Source of the DNA: Epiperipatus broadwayi | Lineage: Eukaryota; Onychophora; Udeonychophora; Euonychophora; Peripatidae | Length of the DNA: 64,000 bases | NCBI GenBank assembly: GCA_028023455.1 | Contig: JAQFVV010000112.1 | Span: 2,604,001-2,668,000 of the forward strand | Direction: 5' to 3' | Shown here: in pieces, positions 23,361 through 36,583 of the stretch | How the letters are laid out: each line of letters opens with the position of its first letter | How positions within the stretch are numbered: position 1 is the first letter of the stretch | Notes under the pieces: model-generated | What the model saw: the letters and a program-made list of their open reading frames with translations, nothing else | The model's database searches: none | Told to the model about the DNA's origin: nothing | Translations under genes and position numbers: made by a program

Positions 23361-24981
23361 ACATAACAAGGTTAATGTGAAACCATTTGGAAAAAATTAC
23401 AAAGTGAAAGATACGAAGAAACCCATATAAAATGGAAACTGTGCAATAATGAAATAGAGAAATTGAAATAAATATTTTCATGTCATGTATTGCTGGAAGT
23501 GATTGTTGCAGATAAAGGGATGTGATTTTTGAGAATGAAGCAGTAAATATGTTTGTACAATGCTATCTGGAGTCATTTGATTTGATGGAAAATGTCGTTC
23601 AACAAATAAAGACAAAAAGATGAATAATATGAAATTGCAGGAAGACAATATCACAATGCTACATCAACATTTACCACTATCTTTAGTTACAAGAAAATCT
23701 CCAGAAAAACTTCTGGTGGGCAGAAAAATGTGAATTAAATTAACAATGCCGAAGGAAAGGAACATCAATGATGTAATTACAAGGGAAATGAGTATTCAAT
23801 AAGCACAAAGTTGAAGATTTTAGACTGAATAGACAAAAAGTGGTTAGAAGTGATAATCACAGGGATAAGTAATAATGATGATAATGAATAATGAGATGAA
23901 TTACTATAGACATATAAATCATATTCAATGACAGAGGAAGCCAAATACTCCAAAATATAATGAACTTTTGAAGAAATAAAAACTTGCAGGAAAAAATGAA
24001 ACAATCAAGATAACTAGACAAATGATTTTTGTTAAGAGAAAAGAAATAAGTGGATGTCACAAAGAATGAGTGATGAAACAGATGGAAATGGTAAGGATTA
24101 TGCAGACACTGCAAAGGCCAAAGAAACTGCAAGATTATGTATGAAAATAACTATCCTTGGCATCAACAGAGGGGTGGAATGTTGATACTAAAAAGTACAA
24201 GTAAACTTTAAATAAAAATATCTAGATTCAGTTATGTGTAATTAAAACTCTGCTAAGTAAAATGCAATTAAAAGCAAAGCTAAATAACTGGAGAAATATC
24301 TAATTAAATATAATTGAAAAATGAGAAAGCAATTTTATCCAGAGAAATTGTTGCAATTAACAATAAAATAGGAAATGCAGATTTTGCTTTACAGAAGATA
24401 GATGGAGCTGATTAAATCCAGTTAATAATTTAAAGATATTTATCCCCCTCCCCAAAATAAAATTAATATATGTAAACTAGCAAATTAAAGTAGTTGCCAT
24501 TATCTTTTGTCTTGTCTGAACTTCCTGAAAAACTGTGCTATGAAGCATCAGAAAAATTAGTTGAGGAATGTCTTTTCTCAGGGATTCAGCCTTTATAGGT
24601 CAGAAAGTCAACTAAACTAAAAAGATCACCTTAATCTTTATATTTATTTGTGTAAGCCTCAATGGCCATTTGACTATGCAAACTCATGATAAAGATAGTA
24701 TAACTTGAAATACTAGCCTCTATATTATATGTATGTTTATATGCAACTAAAGAAGGACTTATATTGTAGTATGAATGACACTGCTAACCTTATATGAATA
24801 TCTGTATCTATATGCAATTTAGAGAAGGACTTTGACAAAATAGGAATTAGAACACTAGACTATTCTGTGCAAGAGTGCCATAACTAAAATTAGTATAGAG
24901 TTATAATATTTGTTTACATCCATATGTTCTCAAATAGGCTGCCCATGTATAGACATAATACTAGTTTATAGTAAATATAGT

Positions 24982-25310
24982 GTAACAGTATAAATTGGGC
25001 AAAAGGGATGTTTATTTTTATGTGCCCCATGAAGTGGGCAAGCCAAAATCTGTAACAGTATAAATTGTACAAGTCTACTTATAGATGCCCCAAGTCTTTG
25101 AGTACATCAAATCTATAACAACAATATAAATGGGCTAGCTAAAATTAATAGAGCTATACAAAATGAGCAAGCCAAATCTGTAATGGAATAAATTTAAGCA
25201 ATAGTTTTATTTAAGCCCTTTTAATAAAGTAATCCCAAAATCTATATTAGAATAAAGTTTAGAATATATTTATAATATTTATTAAGCAAACAATAACCTA
25301 ACTGGACACC
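24982..25310 (+). repeat. Diverged tandem repeat, five units of 63-70 bp
   Basis: Units start gtaacagtataaatt (24982, 25052) and diverge to ataacaacaatataaa (25115), gtaatggaataaa (25180) and atattagaataaag (25244). Most end in ccaaaatct or caaatct. Related gtaacaaaataaaa units occur at 40.2-40.3 kb. Confidence 0.75.
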
Positions 25311-27455
25311 AAAATTGTAATACCCAAAACAAAATAATGCAATTGGGAATTCACAACTGATATATTAGGTAATAATTTATATCTGGATTAATTCACAAAA
25401 TAACCCGTTTATATTATTATGTATTATCATTTTTAATAGTGTTAAAGGATGAATAAAATTATTTAAGCTTAATGATTATATACTAAGTTTGTACCAATAA
25501 TTTATCAACTAGCTTTTAAGTGTCAATAATACCAATTGATGTCAATAAAAATATTGTTTTCACCTTTGATAATAACTGAGTTCTAATAAAGTAATAAAAT
25601 TATATTATTTTGACTAATTAAACTTCAAATGTTTGTTTTTGCATAGAGACTTTAAATTATTATTATTATATTATATACCTACCAAATCAAATAAAACTAT
25701 TAACTCAAATTTACTAAATAATACTTTTATTTACAAATAAACAAATTATTGATTAATGTGTGTAATAGCTTGGATCAGTTTAATATAAAATATTATGCTT
25801 GTTTAACTGTAAGATGATGCTGAGACATTGCACATTTTGACTACAAGAAAATATTGATTTATTTGGAATACACAATATATATATGTGTGTGTGTGTGTGT
25901 TAATTATACATAAGAAGATGCTAATCTATTTTAGTTCTGTTACTGATCATTTATATTACTAATATGATAATCAAATTATTATAATTGTTATTTTACGAAC
26001 AACTCATTGCTTATGATTATCTATAAATGAACAAAAACATGTCATTAAGTAAATTTTACTAGAATTGTTTAAATTTTATCTTAAGAATTAATAAGATTTT
26101 CTTTTTGGTTATTTATATATATCCACCTCTACACATATATACATTAAATGCCCTTACAACAATAATAATACAAATAACTATAGAATAATTAACATATATG
26201 ACATGTGATCTATCACTTGAATAATAAATATTAAACAAAGTCCACCCATATAAAGTTCACTATCTTAAAAGTTCCTTTATTAAATTCATGTGAAAAACCA
26301 TGAAATGATATTTTTCAAAGATACAATAATCTCAAAAGCTTATTTTCTTTTAAAATATTCAAACTTTATTAAAATGAATAATCCATAGTAGGTTCTAGCA
26401 ATATTCATATTTTAGTTGACATTGAGTAAAAAGCATTATTTTCCTTAAAAAATGGATCAAATTGATATTTTAATAAATCCAAAATCATTATTCATTTAGT
26501 TATAGCACTTAATGAATCATTTGTTGGCAAACAATAGGTGTGTATATATTAATTCATACAGCAAAATCCTATAGGCATTTTATAATCTTTTTCCAGAATG
26601 CTCTTAAACAAAATTCCATTTTCTTAGTTGTTATTTTAGGTCATCTCTCAAAAAACTAATTTGTCCTTTTGGAGTAAACACTTTACTGCTTAGCTTTCCA
26701 TTGTGTAACTTATATTAAATACCTTTTTTAAACTAGATTGTTTTAAACTTTATTTTATTACAAAACACAATATACCAACTAAAGTGTTGGAGATATATAA
26801 AGAGAATGTCTGAACTTAAAATCCCAGGTGTTTTATATCATTTGTCTTTAAGTTTTGACCTAGAAACTGTAGCTAATGATCAACTCAAGTATACAACTTT
26901 TGACCAAAAAAAAAAAATAATTATCATTTCCAACAATGCAACAGTGTTCCTGAACCCAATAATTTATTTTAATTTTTTAAAAAGAAATATTTTAAAATAA
27001 TTTTATCATTTCTTTTAAAGTAAAAATACATTTGTTTATTTAACAATAATATTATATTTTTATATACTTTTAATAATATTATTTCAAAACCTTTTGAGGT
27101 TTTTTAAGTTTATATGATAATCTCAAATTTATGCAATAACCAAATATAAAAGCACATATATAATAAAAGCATAACTTGTTATTTATCTAAACCTATTGTT
27201 GCTAAAATACATGATAGACAAAAACATTAATGTAAAACCTATTAAAATATACATTCAAATTTCTATAGTAAGATATACAATTTAAGATATTACCTAAATA
27301 ATTAAAAAAAATGAATTGCAAATATTTTGTATTTTGGTATATTTACAATAACTCCAAAATTATAATAAATATCACTTAATGATTTTGAACAGTCAATAAC
27401 ATAACGTCATGACAATAATTTCTTTAAAAATATGACAATGCCCATTTTATATTTA
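25311..27455. other. AT-rich stretch, nothing recognised beyond a short (TG)n
   Basis: Contains an (AT)n(TG)n microsatellite at about 25876-25901. The 64-codon frame at 26806-27000 has no similarity I recognise. Confidence 0.45.
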
Positions 27456-27457
27456 CT

Positions 27458-27735
27458 CCTGGATGGTACAGTTGGTAATAGAATTGCTGATCCTATGATG
27501 ATAAGGATGTGTTTGTTTTAACATTGAACATATTAAATTAAGGTTTATTCAAATTATTTGCCTTCTATTGTTAGTAGCTTACTTAGTTTTTAGTCTGTCT
27601 CTTTAATATTATGTTTCTATTGAAGAAATTATGTATTCAAATGAAACTTAAGAAGTGCATTTGACAGGCAACTGACAAATCAGATTTGTGACTTTTGGCC
27701 TAATCAGGTAACCAAGTTAAACACAACAAATAAAT
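27458..27735 (+). repeat. tRNA-headed SINE-like repeat (pair with 21290-21535)
   Basis: Begins ggatggtacagttggtaata, which contains TGGTACAGTTGG, a full match to the polymerase III A-box consensus. It continues with an anticodon-arm-like ctgatcctatgatgataagg, but the B box is eroded (tttgttttaac). The body matches the repeat at 21290-21535. A tRNA-derived SINE is the best explanation. Confidence 0.55.
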
Positions 27736-27949
27736 GTGGCTCTTATTAACAGAACCTATCCATATATACTCCATTGCTTCCAGGCAGATAATTTAAGGTG
27801 CATAGTTCATGATATATATGTAAATTGTTAACCAAGCATATACATAAATTACGCAACCATTTCCTATAAGAGGAGTGGGATAGATAGTTGAAAAATGTTT
27901 ATCTACTACAGATTTTACTCTAAATTAAAAAGTTTTAGCTAAAACATAA

Positions 27950-29830
27950 ATGCTGAGTTAATACAATCTAATGTTTGTTTAGTTTGGTAGTTAGATAATG
28001 TAGTGAAATATTGTAATGCTTCTGAGCATTCATTAAAATTGTGGTTACAATTATTAAAAATAAAAAATTTTCATAAATAATATGCAAGTTTAAAATTGAT
28101 AATAAATAATAAAATCAATAAGTTGTCCATAAATAATTGAATTATAAACAAATAAAAATATTTCATTTGAAATAAATAAATTTATAAAAATCTAAAAAGT
28201 TTTTTATTAGTGTTTAAACGAAATGCAGTTCACTAAGAGAAAGTGATCTGTAAAAGTTTCAAGATTGATTAAAGGGGGGGGGGGGGTAATTAACTTAGAA
28301 AATTTAAAAGAAAATTAAGAGTTAAAAGTATAACAGTTTAAACTATAAATATGTTACTCAAAAATTAAAGGCACTCTTTATTTGATTTAAAGAAAAAAAA
28401 GTAATCTTAAAAACTAAATAACAAGTTGATGTTAAAAATAAAGAAATATAGCAAAATGTGTGCTTGTTGATTAAATAAATATGTGCAAGTTAAATATTAA
28501 AGAAATAAATGAAAGTTATAAGAAATTTTCTCAAGGATTGTATATATTAAAAGCTACATAAAAGAATGGAATTTGCTATAGCTACTATTTAAAAGATAAA
28601 CAACAATTAGCAATGGCTACCAACTGACAATAGGATTAAAGTCTTATTGAAGGAATGTAATCAAAAACAGCAGAGGAATTTCAACAACAGATATAGCTGG
28701 TGGACATAAAAACCAATTACCAAAGTGACAACAGGTCATCACATAAATAGTCCGGTTTTTCATCATTCAAGCAGTTGAGATCACAATCAGTTCAGTCTAA
28801 GAATTAAGTCTAGCAGTTTTTTAATCAGTCAATCAATCAGTTGACAATGCAGTATTAAAAGCTATTCAAAGCTTGCAGCTTTGTTCCAGCCTGAGTGCGA
28901 TGAAACAGCAATTTTCCTGGTGAAAGTGATGCCTGCCTAACAACTTGAAAATCCACCTTCAATATCTAACTGTCTCAAAGAATAGTGCCACAGTAAGCAT
29001 TAAATCCCCACAAAAAACCTCAAATCCAACTGGTTGGAAAGATTTTCATGTGAAGCAGCAACCAACAAGAAGACAAAATCCTATTGCAAATAAATTTCAC
29101 TGAACAGCAAGAAGTATACATGTTCTGAAATCCTAGATAATAAATAACATTTTCTTATTTCCATTTCTAATTAATGTAGCCATTGCAATCCTTAAAGTCT
29201 CCAGAGTCAATTAAATTAACTCTATAGCATGCATAAAGAACTATTGATGTGTGTGTTTTTAAATGCCATGTATTATTTAATGCTTTTATATTCTAGTTTA
29301 TTGTATGAATTAAGAATATGTGTGGTCATTATATGTAATTATCATTGTCTAATTTAATTAAGTTTCTATAAAATAGTTAAAATTAGAATAATAAGTACTT
29401 ATTTAAAAATAAATTATCTTTAACGAAATATTTTCCGCTCAATTCTTTCACCACTAATTGAAGCAACAATTTGCTATTATATTACTTTTGATTCAGCTAG
29501 TCATGGGATATTTTGAGTGCTGGATCATGAGCCTACTGTCCAGAGCATGTTAATTACCCCGTGTAATTAGCTGGCACCTGAGGTTTACCTCAAAACAAAT
29601 AAAGTGCTTTCAATAGTAGGGATTTGAATCTAGCAGTCATGGTGGGCCATGGTCTGGAAATGTGATTGTGTTATGTGTGGCATAGCTCAGTCTGATTGTG
29701 GGTATCGTTGATAGCTCTGCTATCGGTGGTATTCTCCCCTCTGCTTGAAGGACCAGTCTGTTCATGTAATATGTATAATATAAAACTTTATACATATATA
29801 TATATCTAATATATATAACACTGTTCACAT
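27950..29830 (+). repeat. Long dispersed repeat, copy 3
   Basis: Matches 37380-39930 in blocks along its whole length: a taagttgtccataaa/ttataaaaatctaaaa start, tttcaacaacaga (about 28678), a TATA-like ataaatag (28745), atcagttcagt, a leader with cctaacaacttg and tcaatatctaactgtctc, gaaatcctaga, ctagtcatgggat and tctggaaatgtgat. A G12 run at 28276-28287 sits where copy 4 has ggggagagggg. No coding potential. The TATA box, GC-richer leader and donor-like site suggest a transcribed leader of an LTR-type or unknown retroelement. The type is unresolved. Confidence 0.6.
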
Positions 29831-30189
29831 TTCATTTCCTCCCCTCACTCTTGAAATTAATTTATTTACAAAAAATAATCTTGCAGTCTTTCAGGTTTTT
29901 ATACATTCTCAATCAGGTCTAGACAAAGGAAATTCTTTTCTCTCTTGCATGGTAGCTTTCTCTTTTTCTGTGAAGACTGTTTTAAAGGAAATAAATCTAC
30001 TTATGACAAAATCTCTAGTTCATTTAATAAATCGTGTTTCGCAAATAAATGTTTCTTATTATTTAAACTTGATCACTCTTGTAATCTATCCATAACTCAT
30101 TTTTTTATTGAAATACTATCACTTAACTTTGAATTAGCACTAACACTTGGTTCTTCTAACAATTCCAAATATGGTATTGTCAAATGATT
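29831..30189. other. Spacer; short frame of no recognised family
   Basis: The frame at 29945-30187 lies at the 3' end of the minus-strand Gypsy relic and is probably an antisense shadow of it. Confidence 0.35.
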
Positions 30190-33100
30190 TATATGTCATC
30201 TCACTGTCCTATTTGTACTTTGCACTTCTCAAAGTTGTTTTGAAATAATACTGATTATTACTTCCAGACACCATTTTCACTTTAACATGTCACGTAACCA
30301 GATGGCATCACCAAATTTATAATTTTCCTCATCCAAGTTAATTGATCTCAATGCACTATTATTATGCATTAGGACAGATAGATGGGTTCAGCGTTTTCAA
30401 GGCACTAATGTCTTTTTAGTCAATGTACATGGAATGAAATGCTGATGGAACTTAGTGTCAGTTAAAGCTTCATAATTGTAACTATGTGATCTTCTTTAGA
30501 ACCTGTTTCAAATGCTGTATAGCTTTCTCTGTTAGACCATTAGAGTGTGATTGGTATGTTAGTGTCAATACTGGTGAATTTTGCTAGTTGTTACAATATC
30601 TTTAAATGAAGCAGAAGTGAAATCTTTTTGTTATCTGAAAACAATTTTTAGTAAGAATCTATCAGTATCATAAATATATTTGCATTAAATGGGACAGGAT
30701 GATTCTCACAGGATCTTAATGTTATTTTGGCTTTAATCCAAAGATTTAACTTCTTCACAGGCATCACAGCAATAGACTGGTAGTCTTTAGAACACTTGTC
30801 AGAATGTACAATCTAGCTATTCATCTCTGACCATTGCACATGAGGCTGTACTAATTGTTTTATTTACAGAATTCATTGATGTTCTTTATATAACAAGTTT
30901 AAAAGTTTCTTCCTACTTTCTTGCAGTGTAAGCATTCGATTCTTCATTAATATGCAATTTTTACAAATAGATAAACCTTCATGAGCGTTCCAGATAGCTC
31001 TTGATACATATTCTGAACATTTATACAGCCAATAATGTTTAACTATCTTTGAAAAGTCTGATAGTCAGTATCCCATTTACTACATTTGGTAACTATTGTG
31101 CTACCCAGTGCTTTATTTCTCATTGCATCTATGTAATTTCTAAAATTTTATTGACAGTTTCACATTTAAGTGGTAACCTCAATTTCTGGTTTTATATATG
31201 AACTCTAAGTCATATGTGGATAATGTATTAATCCAAATACATAATTCTCTGACTGGCATATTCCGGAAATTTTATTTGCATTTCCAAATATACCCATTAA
31301 AAAGACAGTGATCAGTATAGATTTTGAATTTGCATCCATAAATATACTGGTGAAATTTTTAATAGTATATACAGGTATTATTTCCAGAGCTTCTTTGACT
31401 AGCTGTTTAATTTTTTTTTCTGTAGCTGTTAAAATTTGGGGGGGGGGGGGATAAGCAATAAGGCTTTCTCCTCATAACAGTAATGAGATATAAGTATTCA
31501 TATTATAATCCAAGGCATCAGTAATAATAATGACCGTTATGACAATAGACAAATAACTTTTCAGAATTAAGTAGTTCTTTTGGTTTTTTAAATTCTCATG
31601 GTGTGCAGTTCACTTTTGATGATGACCTTCTTTATTCACTGACATGTGCTTTTCCCTTAGGAAAACTCACAAAATTGAATAAATACAGATGCCTACAGGG
31701 CTTCAACATTTTTTGGGTGGCATTTTTTTCTTATCATTAGCTTTATTCAGGTTATGATACTTCCCACTAGACTAAATGCATTTCAGAACATTTAACTTTC
31801 ATCTATTTTATCAAACCATGCATAAACTTTTGGTACTTGTTTGGCTAATTCGTTTTCTGTCTCTCTTATAAATAACACCTTCTATACCTTGAAACAAACT
31901 GTCCATCTTGGCTTGAGACAGATTTGGTGCTATTGTAATTCTAAATAGCAACTTATTACATTTGAATAATCTGAGGTAAGTGCAAATGATCAGCAACCCA
32001 ATTCTATTCATAACTGGAAACTGGTAGAATGCAGATTTCAAGTCAAGCTTCACAAATTTTTTTGCAATGGAGCCATTGTCTCCCAAACATTCTCTGTTGC
32101 ATAAGGTCCTTTATTCATGTGTTTATTATTGGTGTAAAGTCTCTGTTCATGATATACAATGACAGTAATTTTATTTTAGTCTTCAACTTAAGTACTACCA
32201 TTATTTTATTTCGAAATCAATCCCATTTCTATTTACCTTCATGGTTATAATTTTTGCTTTTTTATAGTGACATTCTTTCTCACTTTCCTTATTAAATTTG
32301 TCCAATATTTTTAGTGAAATTAAGAACAACTCTGCACTGCTGTCAATTTTTATATTGGTTTTTTTATCAGAGAATTCATGTTTAAGCAATACTGTTTATT
32401 GTTTTTATTTCAATATTATTCTCAATTTCTATTCCTCTTCATGATTTGAAATCCACTCATAATTCTCTTTTTCTAACTTAATTTTTTGAGCAACAAACAT
32501 GTTATAAATGATCGATTTCCTATATATGTAACATTCATTACTTTTGAATTTTCAGGTCTTCTTTAAGTGACTCTTTTCAGTGGAACAATAGCATACGAAG
32601 GCTTTCATAAGGCTTTGACAGTATATGGTCTAAACATCAGCCTTATTCATCATCATTTTGGATGTGTAGCCATATCATTTTTTAATTTTGCAGCATGTTC
32701 CATGACTAACTCTTGTGTTATGCTTTTATCCACCACCTACTTATATATCAAAGCTATTTCACTAAAGATAACATAACTTATTGTCAATCATCTTCCATAG
32801 CCACTGACCTATGAGCATGTCATCCAATTCATCACTAAATTTGCACCATTTTGCTAATTACCACAGAGCTATATCATATTGCAGATACTTCTCATTCAGT
32901 GCTTGTCTCCTATTTTTAAAATGTTGACATGGCAACCCTTTAGATGTTACTGGAACAAAATATATTTTTAATTTTTCTTTGAGATCAAGATATACTATTT
33001 ATTCTGGAGATTTCAGTTCACAAAAGCTTTTTGCTATTTGCATAATATCCTTGCCTGTCAGCCACATAGGTTATCATTCTCTATCACATTAATGATCACA

Positions 33101-33330
33101 TATTTCTCTATATGTTCCATATGCAAACATTGCGGATATTAAATTCCTTAATATTTTGCAGTGCCATTATGAGACTTTATTTAATTCATATACAAATGCC
33201 TCAATTCTTTTAATTACTAATGTGACCACATCAATCATCTCTGGTGAGCTACTATTAATTATAGATTTCTTTTAATTAATTTAACTGTTACCTTTAAACT
33301 TCAGGTTGACTGCAACCATCTGCTATATAC
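30190..33330 (-). mobile_element. Old Ty3/Gypsy retrotransposon, minus strand
   Basis: Minus-strand remnants in the order gag, protease, RT, RNase H, integrase: a protease-like IKIDSSAELFLISLKIL (32389-32201), RT motif A in FVKLDLKSAFYQFPV and a following APNLSQAKMDSLFQG (32086-31811), and RNase H YIYGCKFKIYTDH (about 31370-31310), all interrupted. The stretch below 31200 would be integrase but is too decayed to read. A run of G (31438-31450) interrupts the RNase H part. LTRs not identified. It is a different lineage from the 41 kb element (LDLKSAFYQ versus IDLAEAYLQ). Confidence 0.75.
31811..32086 (-). pseudogene. Gypsy RT fragment
   Basis: A 91-codon frame with GSIAKKFVKLDLKSAFYQFP, corresponding to RT fingers/palm motif A (LDLKSAF holds the first catalytic aspartate), and the motif B-adjacent APNLSQAKMDSLFQ. 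The catalytic DD motif is not present in frame. Dead fragment of the 30.2-33.3 kb element. Confidence 0.8.
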
Positions 33331-33805
33331 CTCAGGTGTATATAGACATACCATCCAGGTCACATTAAAATAAACAACACAAATAAGATAAAGCTGAGTT
33401 TCATCATCAACCATTATCAATCCATTTCAAGATGAAGGTCTCTCCAAGTTCAATCTATTTTCTCTGATCTTTAGCTTCTCTTCTCCACATCACCCCTGCA
33501 CACTTTCTTATTTCATCCATCCATTTCACATATAGTCTCTTTCTGGGTCTTTTACAATTTCTTGGAATCCGGTTTAAGGTTTCAATTGACCATCTATTAT
33601 CATCTCTTCTAGCAATATGTCCAGCCCAACTCCAATCCTTTAATTTTTTTAATGAGGTCAGTAACACCTGTTTGTTCTCTTACCCATATATTGCCTTTTC
33701 GATCTCTTCTTGTTACTCCCAGCATGCATCTCTCCATACTTCTTTGAATGGTCTGAAGTCTCTGTATTGCTCTTCTATTAAGTGTCCATGTCTCAGATCC
33801 ATAAG

Positions 33806-34035
33806 TAAGAATTGGTAAAACAAACCTTTTTCAAACATATAGGTATATTTCCTTTTAGTATCAAGTTATTTCTACCAAAAGCACTTGGAACCAGGTTTAA
33901 TTCTATGATTAATTTCATCCTAAGAATTGGTAAAACAAACCTTTTTCAAACATATAGGTATATTTCCTTTTAGTATCAAGTTATTTCTACCAAAAGCACT
34001 TGGAAACAGGTTTAATTCTATGATTAATTTCATCC
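33806..34035 (-). repeat. 115-bp tandem duplication inside the LINE RT/C-terminal region
   Basis: 33806-33920 and 33921-34035 are identical except for about one base (ggaaccagg versus ggaaacagg). 115 is not a multiple of three, so it breaks the frame between the thumb region (YKYLGKI) and the C-terminal domain. Confidence 0.97.
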
Positions 34036-34721
34036 ATTATGTTTCCATCTGTATTAATAATCTTACCAAGGTATTTGTAACTGTCAATTACTTCTAACTT
34101 ATCATAATCAATCTTTATTTTTATATTTTGAGAAAATCGATTAAACATTACTTTAGTGTTTTTAACATTTATCTTTAGTCCTATATTCCTACTTTCATCT
34201 GATAATTCCTGCAACATTTCCTGGACTTTAAAGCATTATTTGTGAAAACAACTACATCATCTGCAAAATCTAAATGACTTAAATAATCTCCATTTACTTT
34301 CACTCCTTTAGCTTCCCATTTTAATCCACAAAATACTTGCAGCACTGCTGTAAAACGTTTTGGAGATATGAAGTCACCCTGTCTTACACCCTTTTCAATG
34401 TTGACTTTCCCAGTATCTTTATGTAATCTAATTGTTGCTGTTGCATTTTTATAAATATTCTTTAAAATAGGACAATATCCTGGATCTACACCCTGATGAT
34501 CCAATGCTTTAATCAAATGCCTTTTCATAATCTACAAATCCAAAGCATAATGGCAACTCATATTCATTTGTCCTTTCTATAACTTCTCTCAATACCTGGA
34601 CATGATTTACTGTACTAAAACCACTTTTAAATCCAGCTTGTTCTCTTGGTTGGTGGAAATCCAATGATCTCTGTAGACGAGTTATAATTATCTTGGTAAA
34701 AATTTTATATAAAACTGACAA
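33987..34721 (-). pseudogene. LINE RT palm and thumb
   Basis: Three overlapping frames: 34721-34509 with MSVLYKIFTKIIITRLQ and motif A FVDYEKAFD; 34528-34181 with motif B GVRQGDFISPKRF and motif C HLDFADDVVVF; 34217-33987 with GLKINVKNTKVMF and YKYLGKI (motifs D and E). The FADD catalytic pair is intact, but at least two frameshifts separate the pieces. Confidence 0.9.
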
Positions 34722-34822
34722 AAGGTTGAGAGGTCTGTAATTTCTAATATCTTCTTTATCACCTTTTTAAAATATTAATATTAATACTGACTTCTTCCAA
34801 TCATCTGGTACATCTTTATCAT

Positions 34823-35482
34823 TTAGACATTTGGTATTGCTAAATAAATTTCTATTTCTTCATCTACTTCTTTTAATAAATCAATTACAATTCCATCATT
34901 ACCTGGAGTCTTTCCTTTCTTCATACATTTAATTGCAGGTCTCACTTTTTCATTTAAAATTATGGGCAATTCAGATGATGTAATAGATATAGGAGGTATT
35001 TGTTCTTTATTACTATATAATTCTTGATAAAAGTCTTCTACCCATTTCATGATGTCATCTCTCTTATCAGTTATAATTACATCTTTTTTTCTTATTGCAG
35101 ATATAAATTTCCTACCAATACCAAAATGCTGTTTTACACTTACAATTCCATCATTACCTGGAGTCTTTCCTTTCTTCATACATTTAATTGCAGGTCTCAC
35201 TTTTTCATTTAAAATTATGGGCAATTCAGATGATGTAATAGATATAGGAGGTATTTGTTCTTTATTACTATATAATTCTTGATAAAAGTCTTCTACCCAT
35301 TTCATGATGTCATCTCTCTTATCAGTTATAATTACATCTTTTTTTCTTATTGCAGATATAAATTTCCTACCAATACCAAAATGCTGTTTTACACTCTTGA
35401 GACTTTTATTTTCTTCTACAGCTTTCTTTGCCAGTTCACAATTATACTTTCTTATATCATTTTCAACTCTTTTCCACACCAT
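34823..35482 (-). pseudogene. LINE linker and RT block 0 with 85-residue duplication
   Basis: A 219-codon frame in which an 85-residue block (SVKQHFGIGRKFIS ... KCMKKGKTPGNDGIV) occurs twice in succession. It corresponds to the endonuclease-RT linker ending in the GKTPGNDGI box that opens the RT domain. The duplication is in frame and the copies are essentially identical, so it is recent. Confidence 0.93.
34885..35394 (-). repeat. 255-bp tandem duplication in the LINE
   Basis: 34885-35139 and 35140-35394 are near-perfect copies; the step is exactly 255 bp (85 codons). Confidence 0.97.
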
Positions 35483-35774
35483 TTTACAAAATTTGAGACA
35501 TTCAATCCTTTTTAATGCATCATTTTTGTATCATTTCTTCTTTTCTTCATAAATTCTCTAGTCTCTGTAGAAATTTTATTAGTCAATTGCTGCCTTTTTC
35601 TACCAGCTATCTTTGTTGCAGTTTTTAAAAGTGTATCAGTTATTTTCATATTGATTTCATTCAAATCTGAATCATGTTCAAAATCTACTAATACCTGCAA
35701 CTGATTCATAAGTTCTAATTTAAATTCATTAGAATGATTCTGAAGATTAGGAATATCAACTGTAAATATTGTTT

Positions 35775-36583
35775 TTCTTAATAATTTTTGACTCTCTAGT
35801 TTTGCATTAACATGTATCTTACATCTTACTAATCAATGATCACTTCCTGTGTTAAATTTATTAAGATCATTACAATCTTGAAATATGTATTTCCTGCTAG
35901 TTAAAATATAATCCAATTCTGCTGTACCTTAATTTGGATGCTTCCATGTCTATTTCCTTTTAACATTTTTCTCAAAAAAAGAATTCATAATATAAAGTTT
36001 TTCTTTTTCTGCAAACTCCACAAGTCTATGTCCTTTCTCGCTTCTAATACCATAACCAAAATTACCTATAGCACTTCTTTCATTTGTTTACCAATTCTAG
36101 CATTAAAGTCTCCCATAACAATTTTAAAATGTTGTTTACTCTGATCAAAACCCTTTTGTACATCCATATAAAAATCTTCTACTTCATCACTATGAGAACT
36201 TGTTGGGGCATAAACCTGAATTATCTGCATTTGGTATCTGCTATTAAGTTGTATAACTAATCTTGCCACTCTATCCAATGCACCATCAATCTCCACAATG
36301 TTGTTCTTTCACTTTTTATTTATAATAAATCCTACTCCACTCATATTTCCAATATTTGTGCTTTTATAGTAGAGTACATGTCCACTTTTTAAATCAATTG
36401 CTCTTCACCTTTTCTTCTAACTTCACAATGTCCAATGATGTCCCTTTTAATATAAGACAGTTCTTCTAATTCTTGCAATCTTCCTTCACTTGAAAGTGAT
36501 CTGCAGTTGTAAGTACCTAAATAAAAAGTCATCATTAAATGGCAGCCTGGGTCTGCAATCAGTGAATTCTTAGCACCCTCCAC
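35775..36583 (-). pseudogene. LINE APE-type endonuclease, copy B
   Basis: 36583-36389 contains TFYLGTYNCRSLSSEGRLQE; 36296-36066 contains VIQLNSRYQMQIIQVYAPTS and VMGDFNARIG; the SDH block is near 35840 and its surroundings match copy A. Stops and frameshifts between blocks make it a pseudogene. Confidence 0.88.

Larger units (their letters stand above)
20068..24990 (+). mobile_element. Very old Ty3/Gypsy retrotransposon with diverged LTRs
   Basis: Two long related ends: about 20068-21240 and 24180-24990. Both begin tgtt, followed by agtaaa(g/c)tttaaataaaaat, and both carry ctatatacaatttagagaa / ctatatgcaatttagagaa and a caatttagag...ggaatta(a/g)aacacta block. Just before 24180 is a polypurine tract (agaggggtggaa). 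Internally, a degraded zinc-knuckle-like CYCCEKT (near 22095) and, at 23235-23350, EHIISDKYLSLEKL followed by LQSFLGLVNYF. The latter is the RT-thumb/connection of Gypsy elements. No long frame survives. The 5' LTR appears to hold an insertion of about 430 bp (20400-20830). Confidence 0.7.

Noticed and set aside
35024-35552. Plus-strand frames at 35.0-35.5 kb
   Set aside because: Antisense shadows of the duplicated LINE coding region.
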